Shown piece by piece: positions 35,001 to 46,698 of a stretch of DNA of 64,000 bases. Source of the stretch: Paraspadella gotoi (taxonomy: Eukaryota > Chaetognatha); the NCBI GenBank assembly GCA_051294375.1, contig CM119270.1:14115316-14179315 (forward strand), written 5' to 3'. Position 1 is the first letter of the stretch; each line of letters begins with the position of its first letter. The notes beneath the pieces were generated by a model. The model was given only the letters and a program-made list of their open reading frames with translations, ran no database searches and was not told the DNA's origin. The translations under genes were made by a program, and so were the position numbers.

Positions 35001-35633
35001 AAATAGACGAAGCAAAAGGANNNNNNNNNNNNNNNNNNNNNNNNNNNNNNNNNNNNNNNNNNNNNNNNNNNNNNNNNNNNNNNNNNNNNNNNNNNNNNNN
35101 NNNNNNNNNNNNNNNNNNNNNNNNNNNNNNNNNNNNNNNNNNNNNNNNNNNNNNNNNNNNNNNNNNNNNNNNNNNNNNNNNNNNNNNNNNNNNNNNNNNN
35201 NNNNNNNNNNTGAGTGAGAGAGAGCTCCTTTTCGGTCCTTCCCCTCCCATCCATTGACTTTTTCTCTCTATGCGGGCGCCCACGAAAGGGGCGGCCGAGC
35301 CTTTCAAATATCAACATCATTTTGCAATTATTTTTCCCCATTTCTTTTCTTTCATTTCTTTTCATTCCTCCTTCGACGGAGAACTGTCTTCGATAATATT
35401 TTCCTCCATCCATTGTCTTCATTTCTGTTTGGCTCATTTTCTTTNNNNNNNNNNNNNNNNNNNNNNNNNNNNNNNNNNNNNNNNNNNNNNNNNNNNNNNN
35501 NNNNNNNNNNNNNNNNNNNNNNNNNNNNNNNNNNNNNNNNNNNNNNNNNNNNNNNNNNNNNNNNNNNNNNNNNNNNNNNNNNNNNNNNNNNNNNNNNNNN
35601 NNNNNNNNNNNNNNNNNNNNNNNNNNNNNNNNN
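29096..35633. other. Gap-rich region without a supported gene
   Basis: Nine N runs: 29096-29120 (25 N, probably unsized), 29976-30377, 30869-31226, 31642-31810, 32395-32510, 33773-33983, 34223-34488, 35021-35210 and 35445-35633. Between them lie A- or T-homopolymer-rich stretches and two GC-rich islands, about 29710-29940 and 30580-30740, that could be exon fragments. The second ends at a donor-like ctccag|gtgc, but neither can be tied to a protein family. Confidence 0.5.
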
Positions 35634-36177
35634 TTTTTTCTTACTCTCTTCATCCCGTTCTTTGCTTTTTTTAAAGAAATAATTCCGCCCCCGAACCCGG
35701 GCGAACCCTGGCAAATATAACCTCTTGATCTTGGAGTAGAGAGTTTGGGTCCAAAAAACGTTATCTCTTGATCAGTTTCTGGCAAAAGACCAAAGACGCC
35801 ATTAAATCCACCAAAAACTCGTCGCGAAGAGTAAAGAACCGGGGATTCCAAAAGAGAGGCTTATTCAGATAAAGAGAGAGAGAAAGAGAGAGTGGGAGTG
35901 AGAGAGAGAGAGACAGAGAGAAAGAGAGAAAGAACTTTGTGGATTGATAGGCAACCAGTCCGGAGGCTCTTGGCAGTCTGGCTTCGAATTACTTTTGGAT
36001 GCTGCAAGTATTTGGACCGCGTGAATCGTTTAGGCTAACATGGATTCGAGGCCCCGCATATATTGTCGTATAATTGTGGTATAATAAAAACTTGAATAAG
36101 CTTAATTGACGGTGAGCGCTTCGCCTAATTTTCCATGCACTGTCGACGCCATTTTTAAATTAATGGTTAAAAAAAAT

Positions 36178-36363
36178 ACAGATTTTGAATATATATCTCA
36201 AATGACCATATTTTTGTTAAAACAATGTCTTATGTTTGGCTTAAATTTGAAAAAAAAAGAGATATGAAATTGGTTCAATAAATATATGTAAATTTAAAAA
36301 AAAAAATTTAGTACCTCGATTGAATGGATTGATCGATTGATTGGATGAAGGTTTATTGAAACG

Positions 36364-36445
<82 letters not shown>

Positions 36446-37192
36446 GCGTGGGAGGTTTGGATGATGGGGTTGGTGCTTCGAAGACCGAAGAAGCCTGTGA
36501 TGGTGTGACAAGTGAGGAGGAATGAGGCCGCGTGCAGTGATGGAGTTCTCGGGTGAAATCAATTATGTAGTGGAGCAAGATAATGCGGAGCAAAGTTAGA
36601 TGGGGCGAAGCGCATTGAGTTAGGGGCAGAGCGAAATGGGTTGTGGTGGAGCGAAGCGGGTTGGAGTGGAGCGGAGACAGATTTTGAATATATATCTCAA
36701 ATGACCATATTTTGTTTAAAACAATGTCTTATGTTTGCTTAAATTTGAAAAAAAAAAAGAGATATGAAATTGGTTCAATAAATATATGTGTAAATTTAAA
36801 AAAAAAAATTTTAGTACCTCGATGAATGGATTGATTCGATTGATTGGATGAAGTTTATTGAAACGTGAATGATGATGATGATGATGATATGATGATGAAT
36901 GAGATGATGATTGATGAATGATGATGATGATGATGATATGATGATGAATGATGATGAATGATGAATGGCGTGGAGGTTTGGATGATGGGGTTGGTGCTTC
37001 GAAGACCGAAGAAGCCTGTGATGGTGTGACAAGTGAGAGGAATGAGGCGCGTGCAGTGATGAGTTCTCGGGTGAAATCAATTATGTAGTGGAGAAGATAA
37101 TGCGGAGCAAAGTTAGATGGGCGAAGCGCATTGAGTTAGGGGCAAGAGCGAAATGGGTTGTGGTGGAGCGAAGCGGGTTGGAGTGGAGCGGA
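36178..37192 (+). repeat. Tandem duplication of a 0.5-kb unit containing (GAT)n
   Basis: Unit 1 (36178-36676) and unit 2 (36677-37192) share the same order: 'acagattttgaatatatatc', an A run, 'gtacctcgat', a (GAT)n tract, 'gcttcgaagaccgaagaagc', and a G-rich end 'gagtggagcgga'. Unit 2 differs mainly by scattered single-base losses and a broken GAT tract, as expected of unpolished long-read sequence, so it may be an assembly artefact. Confidence 0.85.
36364..36445 (+). repeat. (GAT)n microsatellite
   Basis: About 80 bases of uninterrupted trinucleotide within the first duplicated unit; the matching place in the second unit is fragmented. Confidence 0.95.
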
Positions 37193-37319
37193 GGTGGGAA
37201 TTGAGTTCGAGGAATGGAATTCCCCGGAGAAAAGGGGATGAGCTTCGGTCGCTTTACTGGGAAGGACTTCTCTGTGTGAAACCGCCTGTTAACTAAGACG
37301 ATGGAGAATGAAAGAGAGA

Positions 37320-37371
<52 letters not shown>

Positions 37372-37459
37372 CGAGAGAGAAAGAGAGCGAGAAGAAACCA
37401 GGAGGCAGAGAGATAAAAAGGAAGGCGCAAGAAGAAGAAGAGAGAAGAAACTTTTCTTT

Positions 37460-37484
37460 NNNNNNNNNNNNNNNNNNNNNNNNN
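37460..37484. other. 25-base N gap
   Basis: A run of exactly 25 N between purine-rich and pyrimidine-rich sequence. The same length occurs at 29096-29120 and 53991-54015, which suggests a fixed placeholder for gaps of unknown size. Confidence 0.9.
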
Positions 37485-38086
37485 TTTTTTTCTCTCGCTT
37501 AATGATTTCAAAAAAGCGTCATTAGCAAATTTTGAAAGGCTCTTCTTTTCTCTTCCAAGTCTCCACCGCATAATCGCGGTTCTTAATTGTTCCGGTTTCG
37601 CTCGAACTCTGGAATCCGTCACATTGTCACTGAGAGAGCGGAGAGGGGGAGGCTCGTTCTACACCCTTCTCTCTGACACGTCTCCTCCGCCGGGTCCTTC
37701 TCTCTCAACCCCGACCCTTTCCCGCCTGCCCCACATTTAGACCCCTCAAGATCTCCGAAAGGGCATCGAGATCGAGGCAGAGTTTATCCCGGTTTCCTTG
37801 GAGACGCTTTTGTCTGAGCTGACGGGAGGTTCGTCCGCGCGCCCCTCTGTCCCCCCACCGCTCGTCCAAGGTCCAAGGTGCGGCGTTCAATGATATATAT
37901 CTTCCTATGGGTGAATGTTTGCCTCTCGCCGTTGTTGCTTCGTTCGCTTTAATCAAAAATATAGTAATTAAAAAGATATTTATTAATTTTCACTCGAATT
38001 TATTTGTTAATTTCGAAAAGGAATGACCCACCAGATTTAATGAAGGACGACGGAAAAACCTGGATGTTGGTATCAATTGTGAAATA

Positions 38087-38172
38087 TTCCGGATGTAACT
38101 ACCGCGGAAGTAAAACTCGGGATGAAAAATCCCCGGATGTAAAAACTCTGGATTCGAAAACCCCGGATGTCA
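38087..38172 (+). promoter_or_regulatory. Cluster of ETS-like sites upstream of the potassium channel
   Basis: 'ccggatgt' occurs at about 38089, 38133 and 38163, with 'gcggaagt' near 38104 and weaker 'cgggatg' and 'tctggatt' between, each spaced by A-rich bases. ETS factors recognise CCGGAA/T. The cluster is about 1.3 kb upstream of the first channel codons, so it could be promoter sequence, or simply a degenerate short tandem repeat. Confidence 0.3.
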
Positions 38173-38269
38173 CATAAAAGCCGAAGGAAGATTAAAGGGA
38201 TGACCGAAACGCGGATATAAGATAATCCGCTTTGTAGTTTAGACATTGACGGGAAGATAGAAAGAAAGA

Positions 38270-38272
38270 GCG

Positions 38273-38335
<63 letters not shown>

Positions 38336-38427
38336 AAAAGAGAGAAAGAAAGAGAGAGAAGAGAGAGAGAGAGAGAGAAGAGAAAGGAGAGAAAGAGAGA
38401 GAGAGAGAGAAAGAGAGAAAGAAGAGG

Positions 38428-38461
<34 letters not shown>
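38270..38461 (+). repeat. (GA)n-rich tract
   Basis: About 190 bases of GA with many single-base interruptions. Confidence 0.9.
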
Positions 38462-38463
<2 letters not shown>

Positions 38464-38588
38464 TGGGTCGTTAAAAGATTCTTGGACGATAATTCGTCGA
38501 CGTCTCTCGTTGAAAAGGTTGATATCGCGTCTCTGTCGAACTTCTAATGTTTTTATCGGACAAGTGGGATCTCGAGCCGCTCAGTGAA

Positions 38589-38754
38589 TCTTAATTTCTT
38601 TTCTTTTCTTTTCTTTTCTTTTCTTTTCTTTTCTTTTCTTTTCTTTTCTTTCTCTTTTCTTTCCATCCTTTTATTCCTCCCTCTTTCTTTTCTCTCGTCC
38701 TCAATATTTGTTTTTTTCTTTCTTTATTTTTCTTTCTTTCTTTCATTCTTTCAT

Positions 38755-38826
<72 letters not shown>

Positions 38827-38850
38827 TTCTTTCTTTCTCTTTTCTTTCCG
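38589..38850 (+). repeat. (TTTTC)n and (TTTC)n tracts
   Basis: A pentanucleotide run at 38589-38655 and a tetranucleotide run at about 38727-38830, less than 700 bases upstream of the channel's first codons. Confidence 0.9.
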
Positions 38851-39424
38851 TCCTTGCCTTTCCTCTCTCCTTCCTTTCTTCCTGCCCCTTTCTTTTCTCT
38901 CGTCCTCAATCTTTGATAAACATCAAAGCCTCTCTCCGGTTGCCCTAGTTTCTTTCACTTTTCTCCTCATTATAGAAAAACGGGAAAAATAGAGCTCATA
39001 TCAGTTATTATACAAAAATCTTAAAATTATCAATAAAACGTTAAAAAGCGTTTTGTAATTTTAAATTCGTTTTCATTTTAAAGAAATTAAAATTTCATGC
39101 ATCTTCGTGAACATGTCGTTACAAATTACAATGATTTTTTTATTCTAGTATTTTTAAAGAAAGTAGGAGACGGATTAAAATATATAAAAAAATGTTTAAA
39201 TTAAAATAAACAAATGAGGTAAAGAAAGTTTAAAACTAATCCTTCCCATCAATTCCCCAAACTTCCTTCCAACTCATCCCAGCTTCCAACCTACCATTCG
39301 ACCATCCTCTTCCTCTTCCTCCTCTTCCTCCTCCGTTGAATCCTCTCTCTCTTCCTCTCATCGTCTCCGCCCGCCTCGGCCACTCCCTCTCCCTCTCGCT
39401 CTCCCTCTCTCTCTCTGACCCGCG

Positions 39425-39451
39425 ATGTTCACCAACACCTCGGGCGGCGGA

Positions 39452-39483
<32 letters not shown>

Positions 39484-39604
39484 ATTCGCCTTCCAATTGG
39501 CCGCCCACCGCGAGCGGCTGCGGCAGCACAACGCCAACTCGGCGAGGAGGTGGATGAACACGACGAGGAGGAGCACGGTCGCCGGTGAGGGTGAGTCTTA
39601 AGAA

Positions 39605-39635
<31 letters not shown>

Positions 39636-39647
39636 ATGAATAATGAA

Positions 39648-39679
<32 letters not shown>

Positions 39680-39681
39680 AA

Positions 39682-39741
<60 letters not shown>

Positions 39742-42022
39742 AATAAATAATAAAAAAATAAACCGATAAAAGGAATCTATCAATTAATTAATTAATTAAT
39801 TAATTACTAAAACAATTCAAATACATTATCTCCAACTAACCCTCGCCCCCCCACGCAATCCAGTGCCCGTCCCCACTTCCCTTCCAACCCGACGCTCCCG
39901 CCACGGCGCCGCCAATGCTCCTTGACGACGTGTTCGACGGCGACGCCCCCTCCGCGCCCGTCGACGCCAACGACGCCGTCGACGCCGTCATTTTGGCGAA
40001 TCCCGGCGCCGGAACAGGCCCCGGCGCCCAACCGCCCGCCGCCAACCGCCCGCCGCCGTACGAACCTTCCTTGAACGCTCTTGTCGTCGTCATCGACGGC
40101 GACAACGACCCCGGAGGCGACGACGGCGGCGGCGAAGGCGGCGGCGAAGGCGGCGACCCCGTTTCTCCAGCGGGAGAGCGACTAGATCCTCAGCAGCAGC
40201 AGCATCAACAACAACGACTACCGGAACCACAGCAGCAACATCAACAACAGCAACAGCAGCAACATCAACCGGCGGATGTGGGCTCGAACCTCGGATCGGG
40301 CGGCGTTCCGCCTTCGGGAAAAGACCCTCCGTCGCTTCAGTGGGCGACCCCGCCGACGGCGCCGGCTCCGCAGCAGCAACTTCCGCAGCATCAGCCGCCG
40401 CAGCCGGTGCGGCCGCAGTCCAAGTCGATGTCCTTCATGCCTCCGCAGCCTTACATGATCATGCGCAGCAAAGCGATGAGCCGACGCGTGGTCGTCAATG
40501 TGGGCGGGGTTAAGCACGAGGTGAGGTGGTTGTGGAGTGGGTGAAGAATCTGGGTGGGTTGGTAAGTTGGTTGGGAGGTACGGTTGGTTTGTGGTTTCCT
40601 ATTTCTAACCATTTTAAATTTCATATAACTATTTTATATAACTATCTTGTAAGTAGTAGTAAATGAATCAAAAATAAAATTAGAAGTATACGAGAAAATA
40701 CGATATGAAATATCGTTCGTGTTTCGATTGATAATTTTAATTTATTTACCCTTGTCATCTCAGGTGCTTTGGAAGACCTTGGAGCGGCTCCCGCACACCC
40801 GGCTGGGCAAGCTGCGTGAAAGCAACACTCATCAGTCAATCATGGAAATTTGCGACGATTATTCGCTGGCGGACAACGAGTACTTTTTCGACAGACATCC
40901 GAGGTCCTTTGCCTCCATACTTAACTTTTACAGGTGAAAAAAAAAATAATTCTACGAATTTAATCAATCTTGACGGATTGATAATGTTTTTTTTGTTTAT
41001 ATACTATTTTTAATCTTGAGAGATTGACGAAGTTTTTAGTTTGCAACGAATTTTATTTATATAAAAACAGACATGTTTCGACTTGTTTGTCAAGCCTTCA
41101 TCAGCGTTATATAAATATAATATAATATAATATAATATAATATAATATAATTCATTATATAAATAAAATTCGTTGCAAACTAAAAACTTTGTCAATCTCT
41201 AAACATTTCAAACAACGAAAAAGAAAGGATTAATACAATATTTTTAATCTATATTTTAACTTTTATTGGCTTCAGAACCGGCAAGCTCCATCTGGTGGAA
41301 GAAATGTGCGTCTTGGCCTTTAGCGACGACCTGGAATATTGGGGAATCGACGAACTCTACTTGGAATCCTGTTGCCAACACAAGTAAACGAGGAAGATGC
41401 ATTTATCGAACGAGGCTTTGCTTAAGAATTTTTATCATTCATTACGAAAAATTGGACAAGTTAAGACTTAACTACAACTCATGAGAAAACTGAACTTCTT
41501 TCGTAAACGTGTTGTCAAGAATCTGAAGTAAAATTTTATTTTGGAATCATGTTACTTAGAAAATTTATCAAAAAATAATTTGGTAATTGCTAGAAAGTTT
41601 AAAAATTGTTACAGATACAGAGATGACTTCATTACTTACTAGTAAAAAAACCCCAGATTGAACAAAACTAAAAGCATTTTATAAATCCAGATTGTAAAAA
41701 ATACCAAACATTTTCTGCTAAATCCTGACACCGTCGACCCACCCCGTACACAGATACCACCAAAAGAAAGAGTCCGTCCACGAGGAGATGCGCAAAGAAG
41801 CAGAGACCCTTCGACACAGAGATGACGAAGACTTCGGGACAGGAAGTTGCGCTCCCGTCCGGAAGAGGATGTGGGATCTGCTGGAGAAACCCAACTCGTC
41901 GGGACCGGCTAGGGTAGGAATTGCTGTGGTTGAAGCTGTTATATAATTATTATTTCAATTAAGTTTTCATTATCATAATTTATTGTGGTAGACACAACGC
42001 TGATTCACAAGCCACTGATCAA

Positions 42023-42100
<78 letters not shown>

Positions 42101-45100
42101 ATCCACTGTACTAACTCCCACTCGACTTCGCCCAGATCGTGGCCTTGCTCTCAGTGACCTTCATCGTGTTGTCCACCATCGGACTGACCCTGAACACCAT
42201 TCCCGCCATCCAAGAGGTGGACGAGTACGGTCAGCCCACGGACAACCACAACCTGGTCATGGTCGAGGTCGTCTGCATCGCCTGGTTCTCGCTCGAGTAC
42301 ATCCTCCGATTCTGGGCCTCGCCCAATCGCTGGAAGTTTTTCAAAGGTTGGTTGTGTCGGGTTGGGCCGATTGACTCCGTTGCTTGACAAATTTAAAAAA
42401 AAAAATTAGCTTGTGTTCGCTTGGCGATAATTTTGTTCTGCCAATTTTTCAGATGGTGATTGGGTGATTTCCGTTCGATTGATGAATTAATTGATTTTCT
42501 GAAAGGAAACAATAATACTATTATAGCCAATGCATTATAGCCAATTATAGCCTATTTGCCATTGTAAAATATCAATAATAAACCTTCAGAGAAATAAAAT
42601 AAACAATTAATCCAAATCTAATCAGAACAGAACTACATGCAAATGAGAGTCTCATTTGAAATGATTCACAAATTAATCTGCTTCACTAATTGCTCAATCA
42701 TCATATGATTTTTGAAAGGTTAATTGATTGTTGGCAAGTTCGTTGCTGATCCTCCGCTCACTCTCACCCCCCCCCTTCCGCGAAGGCGCCCTCAACATCA
42801 TCGATCTGCTCGCCATCCTCCCCTACTTCGTCTCCCTCGGTCTCGTGGAGACGAACAAATCCACGGAGCAGTTCCACAACGTTCGACGCGTCGTCCAAAT
42901 CTTTCGGATCATGAGGATCCTCCGTATCTTAAAAGTTGGCCCGCCACTCGACGGGCCTCCAGTTTTAGGATACACCCTCAAACGGTCCTACAAAGAACTC
43001 GGGCTACTCGTCATGTTCCTCGCCATCGGCGTGCTGCTCTTTTCGTCGCTGGCCTATTTCGCCGAAAAGGACGAGGTGCGGATGCGAGGGGGGAGAGGGG
43101 GGGGCGAATCGTCGTCGTCTCGGAGAGAAGCGTTGTCGTCTCGTTATATTGATGGTTATTGTCGAAGCTTTTTTTTTTTCGATTGAGCAGTTGACCTTGC
43201 GGAGGTGCCCAACTGCCCATCTTGTTATTGACTGGATTGTATTTTGTTTAAGAATTTTTTTTGTTACCAAAAACCAAAAATCAAAAACCAAAAATCAAAA
43301 ACCAATTTTTTGTTAACAAAAAAATTCAAAAATCAAAAACCAATTTTTGCTACCAAAAAACTTATCGAAAAAAAAAAATTGCCATGTACCTAGTCACATT
43401 TATATGAAATTACTAAAGTTTTTAAACACAAAACAAATACTTCAATTGAGAATGTATAATAGCGATTGTGTCCATATATTTTCCTTTCCTCTTTCACAAA
43501 CCTTCCGTTTCCTCTGCATCCCTCCCTTTGGCCCTTCGCAGGAAGGCACCGCCTACACTAGTATCCCCGAAGCTTTCTGGTGGGCAGGCATTACTATGAC
43601 GACGGTGGGGTACGGTGATATCTACCCACAAACGGTTTTGGGGAAGATCGTGGGCGGCGTGTGCTGCATTTGCGGAGTCTTGGTCGTCGCGCTCCCGATT
43701 CCGATTATCGTCAACAACTTCGCCGAATTTTACAAGGTGAGGGACGAAAATTCGGTTGGGGTAAGTTAACAGGAGAGAAAAGGAAAGATCAGAAAGGGCG
43801 GCGACTGAAGAGTGAATGAAATAAATGTAACCGGGACATGTCATGTAAACTGTTACTCACTGTAATAGAAACAACGACATAAAAGGGTGAAAAAGAAAAA
43901 TTATAGACATGATAGGTATATTTATGAATCTCAGTCAATATTAGAAAGGTTTAAAAAAGCAAAACTCAGGCGAAGATTAGTTAAAATTTATAAGTTTAGC
44001 CGAAATAGAAAAGAAACTGAATCGCGATCAACGAGCAAACTATTCTTGATCTTCCATGAGCAATGAGGATTGCAATTCTCCCATCATTCCCGCAACCCCA
44101 AAACGCCCTTCCTTTCTTCAGGACCAAATGCGGCGGGAAAAGGCCGTGAAGCGCAAGGAGGCCCTGGAGCGGGCCAAGCGGAGTGGCAGCATCGTGAGCT
44201 TTCACTCCGTCAACCTCAGAGACGCCTTCGCGCGATCGGTCGACCTTATCGACGTCATGGTCGACGAGGAGAAGCAGGGCAGGTTAGGGTGGTGAGGGTG
44301 GTCAAGGGTGGTTTAGGGTGGGGGATTAGGAAGAAGTAGGGCGGGTTAGAAATACGTTCGTGGGGAGTAACAAGTGGAAGAGTGGAATGAGCCGAGGGTA
44401 AAAAATAAAAAGGGAGTTTCGACTATGAGAAAAGTGGGAAAAAGTTTCGTGGTTAAATAATTATAACAAGCTATAATAAAGATAGTATTAATTAAACCAA
44501 TAATTGTATTAATTTGGTCGAGGAATGAGAAGAAGCGTGGATGTTTAAAGAGGTAAACAAAGGGTTACACCTTAGAAAAATGATCAGGGAATGTTTAATT
44601 TCTTTAATTAACTACGTATTCTCCGTTCTCACCGTCCCCCCCCCAAAAAAAAAACATTTCCTCCTACTTTCCTCCCAATCCAGTCCCCCAATGAGCGGGA
44701 ACGGACCCATCAACTGCCAATCGGGTCCTTCGCCCGTGACCCCCCAAGGCCACGGCGGTCAGGGAGGTCAGCAGCAACAGCAACAGCAGCAACAACAGCA
44801 CAGCAACAACAAACACCTCGGATCTTCTCGCCCGCATCTCGCCTCCTCCCCCTCCCCCCTCCATCCTTCAGCGAGACAAAACTACCCTCAACCCCCATGC
44901 CACCACAACCACCATCGCCACCACCGCTCGAGCGGCCCGCCGTCGACGTCGGCGTCGGCGTCGGCCTCGGCGGCCAAATCCAAAGACTCTCAATCTCTGC
45001 CTGGGAACATCAGGCCGGGAGACGAGGGGGCCTTCCAGGTGGAACACAGAGATCACATGACTGCCTCTCAACCAGCCTTAAAGATTCAGGTGGATTAAGG

Positions 45101-46414
45101 GGGAGAGGGGGTTTCGTTTGTTTATGTTTGTATTTGTTAGTGTATTACTTCTATTTTGGGCTCTCTTTTCCGAAAACGCTCCATTTCTGTTTCCTAAGAG
45201 TTATTCTTAAGACCTAACCCTAATCACTAACCCTAATCCCTAACTCTAATTATTATTAATATATATATATATATATAATATTAACCTAATTCTTTATCCT
45301 AACCTTTAAACTTATTTTTGAAACTGAAAATTAACTAAATTCCAAATTAAAAGATAAAATAAGGCGATGTGGGAAAATAAGTCCTAATTTAGTTCTACAA
45401 CTAATAATGAATTATTTATTTTTTTTGCTATATTACTAAGCAATCACCATATCTCGTTATTACCCCCCCCCTCCACAGAACGACGACGAAAACCCAGAGG
45501 CCGTGGCTTTCGCCGCCGCCGTCGCCGACGACGATGACGACGACGACGACGACGATGACGACGATGACGCCGCGTGGCCCCCCGGCGATCGAGTGATCGG
45601 CGGGGGCGGCGTCGGCGGCGTCGATCCCCGGTTTCCCGCTTCGGCGTCGGACTGTCAAGTCTACAACCGGATCAACGCCACGCCTTCGCCGATCGGCGCC
45701 AATAAAGAGGGCAGGGGTGAGTTCAGTTCTTGTGAAAAACGTTTGAATAGTTTAAATTTAAGGTCATCTGTAATGAAATTGTTAGAATTTTAAAAAAATC
45801 ATTTTATTAGCGATTAAATGGCATAACGAAAAATATTAAATAATTTTGATTAATAAAATTAGGTAACATGCGCATTCGCGCCCGGTTTTTTTTTATATTT
45901 TAATTTTTATTATCTATTCTTAACTCTTGTTTAACTTTTGTTTTGTTCCGCAGAAACAAAGGACAGAGGTCGCGGCGGTTGGAGCAGATCTTCGGCAAAA
46001 AGCGCTAAACTAAGCGTCAAAAGCGGAAACAGATCGAGATCCGGCTCGGTGCAAAGTCAGACGAGGTAAAATTGTGAGAGAGACATGGGAAGCGTGAAAA
46101 AGCAGACATGGTGACTCACCATTGGTGAGAGGCAAAATGAATATGAGATAAGAGCTCCAAGACGAGGTGAGAATATAAAAGAAGTCATGTCACTTTGGTG
46201 AATATGCAAAGTCAGACAACATGAGAAGGCAACCTTTAATAAGATACGATAATAAGTAAATTGAGGACTTTCAAAATATTAATTTAATAAAAAAAAAACT
46301 TGTCTTTAGAATTAGAGTACAAAATCTGAACTTGAGTTTCTGACTCCCCAAGGAGAACGGATATTGTCGCGCCATTGAGAAACTCGCAGGTTCTAATGAA
46401 AATGCCATCGGTTT

Positions 46415-46502
<88 letters not shown>

Positions 46503-46614
46503 TTTCTTCTCTCTTTCCTCCCGATATATGTATCGCTCCCCAAAGCCCCTCCAGTCGCCACCAGAGCCAAAAAGGGTTGGTTGGAACTCGCTAACTAAAT
46601 TATCGCCCACAGAT

Positions 46615-46698
<84 letters not shown>

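Noticed and set aside
36294-36593. Minus-strand frame with a run of His
   Set aside because: It is the translation of the (GAT)n repeat.
42935-42962. A 28-base GT-AG mini-intron in the S4-S5 linker
   Set aside because: Far too short to splice, it would delete an essential linker, and a one-base shift restores the conserved sequence exactly.
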